In this document: positions 38,149 through 47,338 of the stretch, piece by piece | Layout of the letters: each line of letters opens with the position of its first letter | Position numbering within the stretch: position 1 is the stretch's first letter | Assembly: GCF_006716565.1 (NCBI RefSeq) | Contig: NZ_VFPG01000001.1 | Location: 806,001-870,000, forward strand | DNA length: 64,000 nucleotides | Direction: 5' to 3' | Origin: Nocardia bhagyanarayanae | GTDB lineage: Bacteria; Actinomycetota; Actinomycetes; Mycobacteriales; Mycobacteriaceae | Position numbers and translations under genes: made by a program | The notes under the pieces: generated by a model | Seen by the model: the letters and a program-made list of their open reading frames with translations, nothing else | Told to the model about the DNA's origin: nothing | Databases searched by the model: none

Positions 38149-39057
38149 TCACGCCCCGTAAACCGGCTCCGGCGGAACAGCTTTCGCGATGAGGTCGGCA
38201 ACGACCGGCCCCAACTCCGCGGGTTCCCAGCGCGCGCCCCGATCCACCGCGACGCCGTGCCGCCAGCCGTCGGCGAGCGCGACCTTGCCGCCCTCCACCT
38301 CGAACATGCGGCCGGTGACCCCGGCGGACTGCGGGCTGCCGAGCCAGACCACCAGCGGCGAGATGTTCTCCGGCGCCATGGCGTCGAACCCGTCCTCCGG
38401 CTTGGCCATGGTCTCGGCGAACACGGTCTCGGTCATCCTGGTGCGGGCGGCGGGCGCGATCGCGTTGACGGTCACGCCGTAGCGGGCGAACTCGGCGGCC
38501 GCGGTGAGGGTCAGACCGGCGATGCCCGCCTTCGCGGCGCCGTAGTTGCCCTGGCCGACGCTGCCCTGGAGACCCGCGCCGGAGCTGGTGTTGATGATGC
38601 GGGCGTCGACCGGGCGGCCCGCCTTGCTCTCACCGCGCCAGTACTCGATGGCGTGGCGCATGGTGGCGAAATGGCCCTTGAGGTGGACGCGCACGACCGC
38701 GTCCCACTCGTCCTCGCTCAGGTTGACGAGCATTCGGTCGCGCACGAAACCGGCGTTGTTGACGAGCACGTCCAAGCCGCCGAAGGTGTCGACGGCCTGG
38801 CGGATGAGGTTGCGCGCGCCCTCCCAGTCCGCGACATCGTCGCCGTTGGCCACGGCCTGCCCGCCCATCGCCTCGATCTCGCCGACCACCTGCTGGGCCG
38901 GGGTCTCGGCGGTGGCCGCGCCGTCGAGGGCCGAGCCGAGGTCGTTGACCACCACGCGCGCGCCCGCGGCCGCGAAGGCCAGCGCGTGCGCCCGGCCGAT
39001 GCCGCGGCCCGCTCCGGTGACGATGACGGTGCGCCCGGCGCAGATCTGCTCGCTCAT
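38149..39057 (-). CDS. Short-chain dehydrogenase, Rv3548c-like
   Basis: 302 residues from the ATG at 39057 (MSEQICAGRTVIVTGAGRGIGRAHA). TGAGRGIG, NNAG, catalytic Ser in NTSSGAGL and YGAAK are all present; the C-terminal extension is like that of MFE-2-type hydroxyacyl-CoA dehydrogenases. Its place next to the Rv3549c- and echA20-like genes matches M. tuberculosis. It probably acts on a C/D-ring or side-chain CoA ester; the exact step is not established. Confidence 0.85.
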   Translation of the reverse strand: MSEQICAGRTVIVTGAGRGIGRAHALAFAAAGARVVVNDLGSALDGAATAETPAQQVVGEIEAMGGQAVANGDDVADWEGARNLIRQAVDTFGGLDVLVNNAGFVRDRMLVNLSEDEWDAVVRVHLKGHFATMRHAIEYWRGESKAGRPVDARIINTSSGAGLQGSVGQGNYGAAKAGIAGLTLTAAAEFARYGVTVNAIAPAARTRMTETVFAETMAKPEDGFDAMAPENISPLVVWLGSPQSAGVTGRMFEVEGGKVALADGWRHGVAVDRGARWEPAELGPVVADLIAKAVPPEPVYGA

Positions 39058-39089
39058 TACCTGTTGTCCTCTTTCGTTGGCGTTCGGTA

Positions 39090-39881
39090 TCAGGCCCGCT
39101 GCTGGTCGTGCGCCGCGGTGGACGCGGCGAGGAAGGCGGGGCGCTCGCCACCGCCGTGCACCGGCAGCGACGCGCCGCTGACGTAGGCGGCCAGGGGCGA
39201 GGCGAGGAAGGCGGCCGCGCGGCCGATGTCCTCGGGTCGCGCCATCCGGCCGAGCGGAACCGTCGCGGCGACGGCGTCGACGCCGTCGCGATCGCCGTAG
39301 TGCATCTCGCTCAGTTCGGTCTCGACCAGGCCGACCACCAGCGAGTTCACCCGGACCTTCGGTGCCCACTCGACGGCGAGCGACTGCGTCAGATTGTCGA
39401 TGCCCGCCTTGGCCGCGCCGTAGGCCGCGGTGCCAGGCGAGGGCCGGTGGCCGCTGACGCTGGAGATCATCACGATCGATCCGCCGTCGGCCTGCTTCTG
39501 CATCACCGCATTCGCGGCCTGCGAAACCAGCAGCGGCGCGAGCAGGTTCAGCTCGACGATCTTGGCGTGGAAGTTCTTGCTCGCCTCGGCGGCGAGCGCG
39601 AAGGGTGCGCCGCCCGCGTTGTTCACCAGCGTGTCCAGCCGACCGTGGCGGGCGAGCACGGAATCGATCATGCCTTGGACCGCGTCGCCGTCGCGGACGT
39701 CGCAGGGCAGGTATTCGATCTCACGGCCGTCGTACGCGACCGGGGCGTCGGCCGGACGCCGCGCGCAGGCGACGACGGTCGCGCCGGCGGCCAGAAACGT
39801 CTTGCTGATGCCGGCGCCGACGCCGCGCACGCCGCCGGTGACCAGAACGACGCGATCGGTCAGATCGATTTCGAGTCCCAC
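39090..39881 (-). CDS. Short-chain dehydrogenase, Rv3549c-like
   Basis: 263 residues. SDR motifs TGGVRGVGAGI, NNAGG, SSVSGHRP and YGAAKAG. Divergent from echA20, with a KstR2-like palindrome between, so likely part of the KstR2 regulon for methylhexahydroindanedione propionate (HIP) degradation. Substrate unknown. It is followed by the Rv3548c-like gene after 32 bases, probably in one transcript. Confidence 0.85.
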   Translation of the reverse strand: MGLEIDLTDRVVLVTGGVRGVGAGISKTFLAAGATVVACARRPADAPVAYDGREIEYLPCDVRDGDAVQGMIDSVLARHGRLDTLVNNAGGAPFALAAEASKNFHAKIVELNLLAPLLVSQAANAVMQKQADGGSIVMISSVSGHRPSPGTAAYGAAKAGIDNLTQSLAVEWAPKVRVNSLVVGLVETELSEMHYGDRDGVDAVAATVPLGRMARPEDIGRAAAFLASPLAAYVSGASLPVHGGGERPAFLAASTAAHDQQRA

Positions 39882-39893
39882 CGTGCTAACCTA

Positions 39894-39908
39894 CCAAGCA
39901 ACTGCTTG
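39894..39908. promoter_or_regulatory. KstR2-like operator upstream of echA20-ipdABC
   Basis: CCAAGC-AACT-GCTTG: half-sites CAAG and CTTG are 6 bases apart, unlike the 2 bases of the published KstR2 consensus AnCAAGnnCTTGnT. It lies between the divergent SDR and echA20 genes. Confidence 0.65.
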
Positions 39909-39967
39909 CTTTGCCAATGCCGACATACTTCGGCACGCACCACGAGCTCAGAAACGAAGGACATGCG

Positions 39968-40732
39968 ATGGGGATCAACCGTCACTCCGAATCAACCGGC
40001 ATCACCGTGGTCACGGTCGACTACCCGCCGGTCAACGCCATCCCGACCGACGGCTGGTTCGCCATCGCCGACGCCGTGCGCGCAGCGGGGCGCGACCCCG
40101 AGACCAAGGTCGTGGTGCTGCGGGCGGAGAACCGCGGCTTCAACGCGGGCGTCGACATCAAGGAGATCCAGAGCAAACCGGGCCATCAGGCGCTGATCGA
40201 CGCCAACCACGGCTGCTTCGAGGCGTTCGCGGCGGTGTACGACTGCCCGGTGCCGGTCATCGCGGTGGTGCAGGGCTTCTGCCTCGGCGGCGGCATCGGC
40301 CTGGTCGGCAACGCCGATGTCGTCGTCGCCTCCGACGACGCCACCTTCGGCCTGCCCGAAGTGGACCGCGGCGCGCTCGGCGCGGCCACCCACCTCTCCC
40401 GGCTGGTCCCCCAGCACCTGATGCGCGCGCTGTTCTACACCGCGAGCACCATCACCGCCCAGCAGCTCCAGCACTACGGCTCGGTGTACCAGGTGGTGCC
40501 GCGCGCCGAACTCGACGCCGCCGCAATGGAAGTCGCCAAGAACATCGCGGCGAAGGACGGCCGGGTGATCCGGGCCGCCAAGCGCGCGCTCAACGGCATC
40601 GACGTGCAGGACGTGCACCGCAGCTACCGCTACGAGCAGGGTTTCACCTTCGAGCTGAACCTCGCGGGCGTCGCCGACGAGATCCGCGCCAGGTTCGAAG
40701 ACGACCTCGCGGCGCGCAAGGCCGACAAGTAG
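39968..40732 (+). CDS. echA20: Crotonase-family C/D-ring hydrolase EchA20
   Basis: 254 residues from the ATG at 39968, GAAGGA upstream. Crotonase fold with AENRGFNAGVDIKEIQ and VQGFCLGGGIGLVGNADVVVASDD; GLPEVDRGALGAATHLSRLVP. In M. tuberculosis EchA20 opens the D ring of the HIP-derived CoA ester (HIEC-CoA) to give COCHEA-CoA for IpdAB. First gene of the echA20-ipdA-ipdB-ipdC operon. Confidence 0.9.
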   Translation: MGINRHSESTGITVVTVDYPPVNAIPTDGWFAIADAVRAAGRDPETKVVVLRAENRGFNAGVDIKEIQSKPGHQALIDANHGCFEAFAAVYDCPVPVIAVVQGFCLGGGIGLVGNADVVVASDDATFGLPEVDRGALGAATHLSRLVPQHLMRALFYTASTITAQQLQHYGSVYQVVPRAELDAAAMEVAKNIAAKDGRVIRAAKRALNGIDVQDVHRSYRYEQGFTFELNLAGVADEIRARFEDDLAARKADK

Positions 40733-40758
40733 CCCGCCCACCGGATACAGGAGAACAC

Positions 40759-41637
40759 ATGCGGGACAAGCGAATGTCGCTCGACGACGTGGTCGGCGAG
40801 CTGCGCAGCGGAATGACCATCGGCATCGGCGGCTGGGGTTCCCGGCGAAAGCCGATGGCCTTGGTGCGAGCCATCCTGCGCTCGGATCTCACCGATCTGA
40901 CGGTGGTCGGCTACGGCGGGCCCGATCTGGGTCTGCTGTGCTCGGCGGGCAAGGTGCGCAAGGCCTACTACGGCTTCGTGTCGCTGGATTCGGCGCCGTT
41001 CTACGATCCGTGGTTCGCGAAGGCGCGCACCGAGGGCGCGATCACGGTCCGCGAGATGGACGAGGGCATGGTCAAGTGCGGCTTGCAGGCGGCGGCGGCG
41101 CGGCTGCCGTTCCTGCCGATTCGCGCTGGGCTCGGCTCCGCGGTCATGGATTTCTGGGAGGGCGAGCTGAAGACCGTCGAGTCCCCCTACCCCGCCGCCG
41201 ACGGCCGCACCGAAACGCTCGTGGCGATGCCCGCGCTGAATCTCGATGCGGCACTGGTGCATCTGGATCTCGGCGACAAGCACGGCAATGCCGCCTACAC
41301 CGGCGTCGACCCCTACTTCGACGATCTGTACTGCCTGTCGGCCGAGCGCCGCTACCTGTCGGTGGATCGGCTGGTCGAGACCGAGGAACTGGTGAAAGCC
41401 GTTCCGCAGCAGGCGATCATCCTCAACCGCATGATGGTGGACGGTGTCGTCGAGGCCCCGGGTGGCGCGCACTTCACCTTCTCCGGCAGCTACGGCCGGG
41501 ACGAGAAATTCCAGCGCCACTACGTGGACGCCGCCAAGACGCCCGAGTCGTGGGCCGAGTTCAAGGCCACGTACCTGGACGTCTCCGAAGACGAATACCA
41601 GGCGGCCGTCCGCGCTTTCGCCACGCAGGAGGGCTGA
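40759..41637 (+). CDS. ipdA: COCHEA-CoA hydrolase alpha subunit IpdA
   Basis: 292 residues, ribosome site CAGGAG. CoA-transferase family I fold (GMTIGIGGWGSRRKPMALVRAIL; LVAMPALNLDAALVHLDLGDKHGNAAY). IpdAB resembles CoA transferases but acts as a hydrolase that opens the last steroid ring (C ring). Length matches Rv3551. ipdB begins 4 bases after the stop. Confidence 0.92.
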   Translation: MRDKRMSLDDVVGELRSGMTIGIGGWGSRRKPMALVRAILRSDLTDLTVVGYGGPDLGLLCSAGKVRKAYYGFVSLDSAPFYDPWFAKARTEGAITVREMDEGMVKCGLQAAAARLPFLPIRAGLGSAVMDFWEGELKTVESPYPAADGRTETLVAMPALNLDAALVHLDLGDKHGNAAYTGVDPYFDDLYCLSAERRYLSVDRLVETEELVKAVPQQAIILNRMMVDGVVEAPGGAHFTFSGSYGRDEKFQRHYVDAAKTPESWAEFKATYLDVSEDEYQAAVRAFATQEG

Positions 41638-41641
41638 TTCG

Positions 41642-42400
41642 ATGACCGAGACCACCACCAGCACCCGCGCCGAAGTCTGCGTCGTCGCCTGCGCGGAGAT
41701 CTTCCGCGGCGCGGGCGAGATCATGGCGAGCCCGATGTCGCCGGTCACCACGATCGGCGCGCGCCTGGCCCGCCTCACCTTCGAACCGGATCTGCTGCTC
41801 TCCGACGGCGAGGCGCTGTACCTGGCCGAGACTCCCGCGCTCGGCGCGAAAGCCCCTATCGAGGGCTGGATTCCGTTCTCCAAGGTGTTCGACGTCGTCG
41901 CCTCCGGACGGCGGCACGTGGTCATGGGCGCCAACCAGATCGACAAGTACGGCAACCAGAACCTGTCCGCCTTCGGCCCGCTGCAACGGCCGACCAGGCA
42001 GATGTTCGGTGTCCGTGGCGCGCCGGGCAACACCATCAACCACGCCACCAGCTACTGGGTGCCCAAGCACAACAGGCGGGTGTTCTGCGAGCAGGTCGAC
42101 ATCGTCTCCGGCATCGGCTACGACAAGGTCGACCCGGCGAACCCGGCTTTCCGCTTCCACCACCTGCACCGGGTCGTGAGCAATCTGGGCGTCTTCGATT
42201 TCGGCGGGCCCGACCACACGATGCGGGCGCTCTCGCTGCACCCGGGCGTCGGCGCCGACGAGGTCGCGGAGAACACCGCGTTCGAGATCGCCGGGCTCGG
42301 CGAGGCGGGTGAGACGCGGCTCCCGACCGAGGAAGAGCTGCGGATCATCCGAACTGTGCTGGATCCCAAGGGTATTCGCGACAAGGAGGTAGCCGCATGA
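41642..42400 (+). CDS. ipdB: COCHEA-CoA hydrolase beta subunit IpdB
   Basis: 252 residues. CoA-transferase beta-type fold (CVVACAEIFRGAGEIMASPMSPV; RHVVMGANQIDKYGNQNLSAFG; MFGVRGAPGNTINHATSYWV), which in IpdB lacks the transferase glutamate. Heterotetramer with IpdA. The stop overlaps the start of a 26-codon open frame (ATGA at 42397). Confidence 0.92.
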   Translation: MTETTTSTRAEVCVVACAEIFRGAGEIMASPMSPVTTIGARLARLTFEPDLLLSDGEALYLAETPALGAKAPIEGWIPFSKVFDVVASGRRHVVMGANQIDKYGNQNLSAFGPLQRPTRQMFGVRGAPGNTINHATSYWVPKHNRRVFCEQVDIVSGIGYDKVDPANPAFRFHHLHRVVSNLGVFDFGGPDHTMRALSLHPGVGADEVAENTAFEIAGLGEAGETRLPTEEELRIIRTVLDPKGIRDKEVAA

Positions 42401-42477
42401 CCGAGTCAGGGCCCGGAGGAGGCAGCTTGCGTAACCACGTAGGGCCCCTCGGGCATGCGAGAAAGGACACGGCATGA
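42397..42477 (+). CDS. Small 26-residue open frame coupled between ipdB and ipdC
   Basis: ATG at 42397 overlaps the ipdB stop as ATGA, and its TGA (42475-42477) overlaps the ipdC ATG as ATGA. Peptide begins MTESGPGGGSLRNHV and ends HARKDTA. Without translation of this frame ipdC would be about 73 bases from the nearest upstream stop codon. It could be a coupling peptide that hands ribosomes on to ipdC, or chance. An AGAAAGGA ribosome site for ipdC lies within it. Confidence 0.45.
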   Translation: MTESGPGGGSLRNHVGPLGHARKDTA

Positions 42478-43550
42478 CCCGCCTGCGCACCCCGCTGACC
42501 GAGCTGGTCGGCATCGAGCATCCCGTCGTGCAGACCGGCATGGGCTGGGTGGCGGGCCCGAGCCTGGTCTCGGCCACCGCCAACGCCGGCGGGCTCGGCA
42601 TTCTCGCCTCGGCGACCATGACCTTCGAGGAGCTGGAAGCGGCGGTCGCGAAGACCAAGGCGCAGACCGACAAGCCGTTCGGCGTGAACATCCGCGCCGA
42701 CGCCAGCGACGCCAACGAGCGCATCGACCTGCTGATCCGGGAGAAGGTGAAGGTCGCGTCGTTCGCGCTCGCGCCGAAGCAGGATCTCATCGCGAAGCTG
42801 AAAGACGCGGGCGTCGTGGTGATTCCGTCGATCGGCGCGGCCAAGCACGCGGTGAAGGTGGCCTCCTGGGGCGCCGACGCCGTCATCGTGCAGGGCGGCG
42901 AGGGCGGCGGGCACACCGGTCCGGTGGCGACCACCCTGCTGCTGCCCTCGGTGCTCGACGCGGTCGACATCCCGGTCGTCGCTGCGGGTGGCTTCTTCGA
43001 CGGACGCGGCCTGGCCGCCGCCCTCGCGTACGGCGCGGCGGGCGTCGCGATGGGCACCCGCTTCCTGCTGACCCAGGAGAGCTCGGTGCCCGACGCGGTG
43101 AAGCAGGAGTACCTGCGCAGGCAGTTGCAGGACACCGTGGTCTCACTGAAGGTCGACGGCATGCCGCACCGCGTGCTGAACACCGAGCTGGTGCAGAAGC
43201 TGGAGAATTCGGGCCGTTGGCGCGGATTCGCCGCCGCGGTGTCGAACGCGGCGCGGTTCAAGAGCATGACCGGCATGAAGTGGTCGACCATGGTTCGCGA
43301 CGGGCTCGCCATGCGAAAGGCCAAGGACCTGAGCTGGTCCCAGGTCGTCATGGCCGCCAACACCCCGATGTTGTTGCGCGCCGGGCTCGTCGAGGGCAAC
43401 ACCCAGGCGGGTGTGCTGGCCGCGGGGCAGGTCACCGGAATCATCGAGGATCTGCCGACCTGCAAGGAGTTGATCGAGCGGGTGGTCACCGACGCGGTCG
43501 CGCGGATCGAAGAGATCTCGGCGCTGACCGGTCAGACGGCTGCTCACTGA
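42474..43550 (+). CDS. ipdC: FMN-dependent C/D-ring reductase IpdC
   Basis: 358 residues. Nitronate-monooxygenase-like TIM barrel: GIEHPVVQTGMGWVAGPSLVSATANAGGLGILASATMT, VQGGEGGGHTGPVATTLLLPSVLDAV and AAGGFFDGRGLAAALAYGAAGVAMGTRFLL bind FMN. The sequence follows Rv3553 throughout. IpdC reduces a hydroxy-HIP CoA intermediate before ring opening by EchA20 and IpdAB. Last gene of the operon. Confidence 0.92.
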   Translation: MTRLRTPLTELVGIEHPVVQTGMGWVAGPSLVSATANAGGLGILASATMTFEELEAAVAKTKAQTDKPFGVNIRADASDANERIDLLIREKVKVASFALAPKQDLIAKLKDAGVVVIPSIGAAKHAVKVASWGADAVIVQGGEGGGHTGPVATTLLLPSVLDAVDIPVVAAGGFFDGRGLAAALAYGAAGVAMGTRFLLTQESSVPDAVKQEYLRRQLQDTVVSLKVDGMPHRVLNTELVQKLENSGRWRGFAAAVSNAARFKSMTGMKWSTMVRDGLAMRKAKDLSWSQVVMAANTPMLLRAGLVEGNTQAGVLAAGQVTGIIEDLPTCKELIERVVTDAVARIEEISALTGQTAAH

Positions 43551-43569
43551 TTCCCGATCACCGCCGACA

Positions 43570-43602
43570 AGGCTGCTCGGCCCCCTCGGCCCCGGGCAGC
43601 CT
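43570..43602 (+). terminator. Weak hairpin after ipdC
   Basis: AGGCTGC / GCAGCCT, 7-base stem with a 19-base C-rich loop, 20 bases after the ipdC stop. Confidence 0.4.
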
Positions 43603-43617
43603 GTCAACCCCCTGACC

Positions 43618-44106
<489 letters not shown>

Positions 44107-44363
44107 TGAATGCTGTTGCCCGGAGTCGGGAGGTCTCCGAGTCGTGCCCCGACCAGCTTGGCAGTTGGCCTCGACGTTGACCGCCGAACTTGCCGAGGAG
44201 ATCAACCATTCCCAGAGGACCACCTCGACGAGGCCGCGCTCCAGCGCGTCGGCGGCGGCGTCCGCCGTGCGAGAAAGCGTCACGCATGAGATCTGGCGGG
44301 TTGCCCAAGGCCGCGTACGTGGCGGCGCCCTGCACGCAGGACCGCACCGACAATGCACCTAGC

Positions 44364-44381
44364 ACCAAGCAAACGCTTGGT
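44364..44381. promoter_or_regulatory. KstR2-like operator upstream of kstR2
   Basis: Perfect inverted repeat ACCAAGC-AAAC-GCTTGGT ending 6 bases before the kstR2 ATG. CAAG and CTTG are 6 bases apart, as in the ipd site. Placement over the start fits autorepression. Confidence 0.75.
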
Positions 44382-44387
44382 TGTATT

Positions 44388-45005
44388 ATGGCCCTCGTGA
44401 CCGCACCAGACGCCTCGAAATCAGCACGGCGCAACGAACTGCTCGCGCTGGCGGCCGAACTGTTCGCCGAGCGCGGCTTGCGCGCGACCACGGTGCGCGA
44501 TATCGCCGACGCGGCCGGAATCTTATCGGGCAGCCTCTATCACCACTTCGATTCCAAGGAGTCGATGGTGGACGAGATTCTGCGCGGCTTCCTGGACGAC
44601 CTGTTCGGCCGCTACCGCGAGATCGTCGGCTCCGGCCTCAGCTCGCGAGACACCTTGGAAGCCTTGGTGACCGCGTCCTACGAGTCGTTCGACCGCTTCC
44701 ACGCGGCGGTCGCGATCTACCAGGCCGAGGCCAAGCGGCTGCGCGATGCCGAGCGGTTCGCCTACATCGAGGAATACAACCGCGAGTTCCGCGAACTGTG
44801 GCACCAGGTGCTGACCAACGGTGTCAAGGACGGCAGCTTCCGCCCCGAGCTCGACGTCGAACTCGCCTACCGCTTCCTGCGCGACACCGTGTGGGTCGCC
44901 GTGCGCTGGTACCAGCCGGGCGGACCCATCACCGTCCAAAACCTCGCCAAGCAGTACCTCACCATCGTGCTCGACGGTCTCACCGTCTCGCGGCACACCG
45001 ACTAG
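44388..45005 (+). CDS. kstR2: KstR2, TetR repressor of C/D-ring degradation
   Basis: 205 residues from the ATG at 44388 (a GTG nine bases later is the alternative). HTH AAELFAERGLRATTVRDIADAAGILSGSLYHHFDSKESMVDEILRGFLDDLF is nearly identical to M. tuberculosis KstR2, as is RFLRDTVWVAVRWYQPGGP in the ligand domain. KstR2 is released from DNA by HIP-CoA. No ribosome site at the ATG, so the message may be leaderless. It is followed by fadA6 after 8 bases. Confidence 0.92.
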   Translation: MALVTAPDASKSARRNELLALAAELFAERGLRATTVRDIADAAGILSGSLYHHFDSKESMVDEILRGFLDDLFGRYREIVGSGLSSRDTLEALVTASYESFDRFHAAVAIYQAEAKRLRDAERFAYIEEYNREFRELWHQVLTNGVKDGSFRPELDVELAYRFLRDTVWVAVRWYQPGGPITVQNLAKQYLTIVLDGLTVSRHTD

Positions 45006-45013
45006 GAGTCTTC

Positions 45014-46198
45014 ATGTCTGCACCTTCCGCCCGCCGCCCGTACACCCCGCTGCGGGACGCCTATGTGATCGACGCGGTGCGCACCCCGGTCGGCAAGCGC
45101 GGCGGCGCGCTCGCCGGTGTGCACCCGGCCGATCTGGGTGCGGCCGCGCTGCGAGGTCTGCTCGACCGCAACCCGGTCGACCCGATCAACGTCGACGACG
45201 TGATCGTCGGCTGTGTAGACAATGTCGGTCCGCAGGCGGGCAACATCGGCCGCACCATGTGGCTGGCCGCGGGTTACCCGGAGGAAGTCCCCGGCGTCAC
45301 CGTCGACCGGCAGTGCGGATCTTCCCAGCAGGCCATCAACTTCGGCGCGCAAGCCATCATGAGCGGCACCGCCGAGGTGATCGTCGCGGGCGGCGTGCAG
45401 AACATGAGCGCCATCCCGATCTCGGCCGCCATGCTCGCGGGCAAGGAGTACGGCTTCGAGTCGCCGTTCGTCGGCGCGCAGGGCTGGGACCACCGCTACG
45501 GCACCGACGAGGTCTCGCAGTTCCGCGGCGCGCAGCTCATCGCCGAGAAGTGGGGCATCAGCCGCCAGGACATGGAGCAGTGGGCGCTGCGCAGCCACGA
45601 GCGCGCCCGCCAGGCCATCAAGGAAGGCAAGTTCGACAACGAGATCGTCCCGGTCGGCGACTTCTGGATCGACCAGGGTCCGCGCGAGACCTCGCTGGAG
45701 AAGATGGCCTCGCTGCCCGCGCTCGCCGAGGGCAGCCCGCTGACCGCCGCCGTCGCCAGCCAGATCTCCGACGGCGCGAGCGCCACTCTGCTCGCCTCGG
45801 AATGGGCGGTGCAGGAGTACGGCCTGAAGCCGCGCGCCCGCATCCACCACGTCAGCGCCCGCGGCGCCGACCCGATCTTCATGCTCACCGCCCCGATCCC
45901 GGCCACCAAGTGGGCGCTGGAGAAGACCGGCCTCACCATCGACGACATCGACGTGGTCGAGATCAACGAGGCGTTCGCCCCCGTGGTGCTCGCCTGGCTG
46001 AAGGAGACCGGCGCCGACCCGGAGAAGGTCAACGTCAACGGCGGCGCCATCGCCCTCGGCCACCCCCTCGGCGCCACCGGAGCCAAGCTCTTCGCCACCC
46101 TGCTCAACGAGCTCGAGCGCCGCAACGGACGCTACGGCCTGCTCACCATCTGCGAAGGCGGCGGCACTGCCAACGCCACCATCATCGAGCGGTTGTAA
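45014..46198 (+). CDS. fadA6: Thiolase FadA6, C/D-ring degradation
   Basis: 394 residues, AGGAG upstream of the ATG at 45014. Thiolase with the nucleophile in VTVDRQCGSSQQAINFGAQ, NEAFAPV, GGAIALGHPLGATGAKLF and a C-terminal CEGGGTANATIIERL. Orthologue of Rv3556c in the same order next to kstR2; thiolyses a late ring-opened CoA ester in the HIP pathway. Confidence 0.9.
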   Translation: MSAPSARRPYTPLRDAYVIDAVRTPVGKRGGALAGVHPADLGAAALRGLLDRNPVDPINVDDVIVGCVDNVGPQAGNIGRTMWLAAGYPEEVPGVTVDRQCGSSQQAINFGAQAIMSGTAEVIVAGGVQNMSAIPISAAMLAGKEYGFESPFVGAQGWDHRYGTDEVSQFRGAQLIAEKWGISRQDMEQWALRSHERARQAIKEGKFDNEIVPVGDFWIDQGPRETSLEKMASLPALAEGSPLTAAVASQISDGASATLLASEWAVQEYGLKPRARIHHVSARGADPIFMLTAPIPATKWALEKTGLTIDDIDVVEINEAFAPVVLAWLKETGADPEKVNVNGGAIALGHPLGATGAKLFATLLNELERRNGRYGLLTICEGGGTANATIIERL

Positions 46199-46213
46199 GA
46201 GGCAAAACACGAT

Positions 46214-46246
46214 CCGCGCCGGGCGAATGCTGTTCGCCCGGCGCGG
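46214..46246 (+). terminator. Terminator after fadA6
   Basis: Perfect 14-base stem CCGCGCCGGGCGAA / TTCGCCCGGCGCGG, 5-base loop, then TTTTC; 15 bases after the fadA6 stop. Confidence 0.92.
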
Positions 46247-46377
46247 TTTTCATTGCGCGCACCTGTCCGCCGCCCGCTCCACCCACGCGTGCTCTACCCC
46301 TGAGGACACGCTCGGCCGCATCGGCCTGTCGGATCGAATCAGCCGTGTCCTGGCACTCCGGGTGCAGACGGGATTGC

Positions 46378-46920
46378 TCAGCCGTTGATGTCGTCCGAGT
46401 TGTTGTCGATATCGATATCTCGGGGGCGCGGTGGCCACGGTGGAGCATCGATCCGTTGTCCGGTCCACGGGTCGACTGCAACGACGGAGAAATCTGCGTG
46501 GCCGACCAAGCCAGAGCGATTCCATATCGGGGAGTCACCGAAGAATACGGCGGCCGACACCTCGGGGTGCCGGTCGGAAACGAAGAGTTTCCATCCATTA
46601 CCGAAGGCGAGTCTCATGCCTCCAGATTTGAAGAGGACCGGGGAGAGAATCGGTGCGGACACCATCCGCTCGACTTCGCTCCTCATCCAATGATTGATCG
46701 GGTGACGAGCGGGGGCGTCCTCAGCGATAGACCCGTGCGCCATCTCAGCTCGGTACCCGACAACGATTCGGAATGAAGTATCCGTCTCGAACTCGACCTG
46801 TTCGGTATGCCAGATCGTATGAACGATATGGCCTCCGCGCATGGGCTGCAGGACCCATCTGTCTTCGTACTCTTTGATCTCCGATCGGGTATTCTGCGTC
46901 ACGTTATTCATCCAACTCAT
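46378..46920 (-). CDS. DUF6188-like protein, probable immunity partner
   Basis: 180 residues from the ATG at 46920 (177 from the ATG at 46911). Visible core: DRWVLQPMRGGHIVHTIWHTEQVEFETDTSFRIVVG and VLFKSGGMRLAFGNGWKLFVSD, resembling DUF6188-type proteins found beside polymorphic toxins. No signal or membrane segment, so cytosolic. It starts inside the 3' end of the putative toxin gene, indicating coupled translation. Base composition is lower in GC than the sterol genes. Confidence 0.6.
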   Translation of the reverse strand: MSWMNNVTQNTRSEIKEYEDRWVLQPMRGGHIVHTIWHTEQVEFETDTSFRIVVGYRAEMAHGSIAEDAPARHPINHWMRSEVERMVSAPILSPVLFKSGGMRLAFGNGWKLFVSDRHPEVSAAVFFGDSPIWNRSGLVGHADFSVVAVDPWTGQRIDAPPWPPRPRDIDIDNNSDDING

Positions 46921-47257
46921 CGAGAATGTTCCCGAGGCTGTCCTCGGACACTTCACCGCCAGGAAGCTTCACATACACCTCGCCTGTGTCCAAGTCCACG
47001 ACAACATCCGGATTCTTGTTGGCACCATCCCCGCGCCAACCACCTTGCGCCTTGATTTTGTGAATTGCTTGCCTCACTTCCTCTGCGGGGACTCCGTAGT
47101 AACTCGCGATCTTGTTGACCTTGGTCGTCAGCGAGGCATTTGTGAAGGCTCCACTCGGACTTCCCGAGTTGATGTCCTCGGCGTCATCGGCATCGAGATA
47201 CACCTTCATGACGACGATAGCGGCGAGTTTGGTAGCGATGTCGGTGAGGGAGGGCAC
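46904..47257 (-). CDS. Small protein like a polymorphic-toxin C-terminal domain
   Basis: 117 residues, possibly N-terminally truncated. The C-terminal half (KIKAQGGWRGDGANKNPDVVVDLDTGEVYVKLPGGEVSEDSLGNILDEL) has the NPDVVVD-TGEVY-...-GNI signature of small C-terminal toxin domains of secreted polymorphic toxins. The N-terminal half is helical. No secretion signal or carrier domain is encoded upstream, so this is an orphan toxin domain or decayed cassette. The downstream overlapping gene is the likely immunity protein. Function inferred from motif and context only. Confidence 0.5.
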   Translation of the reverse strand: MPSLTDIATKLAAIVVMKVYLDADDAEDINSGSPSGAFTNASLTTKVNKIASYYGVPAEEVRQAIHKIKAQGGWRGDGANKNPDVVVDLDTGEVYVKLPGGEVSEDSLGNILDELDE

Positions 47258-47338
47258 CTTGTCGAACGCCCGGCTCGTGCTGCACAGCCGGTGGCGTCAC
47301 CGACAGCGGGAACCACCGACCGCGACTCTGGAGTGAAA

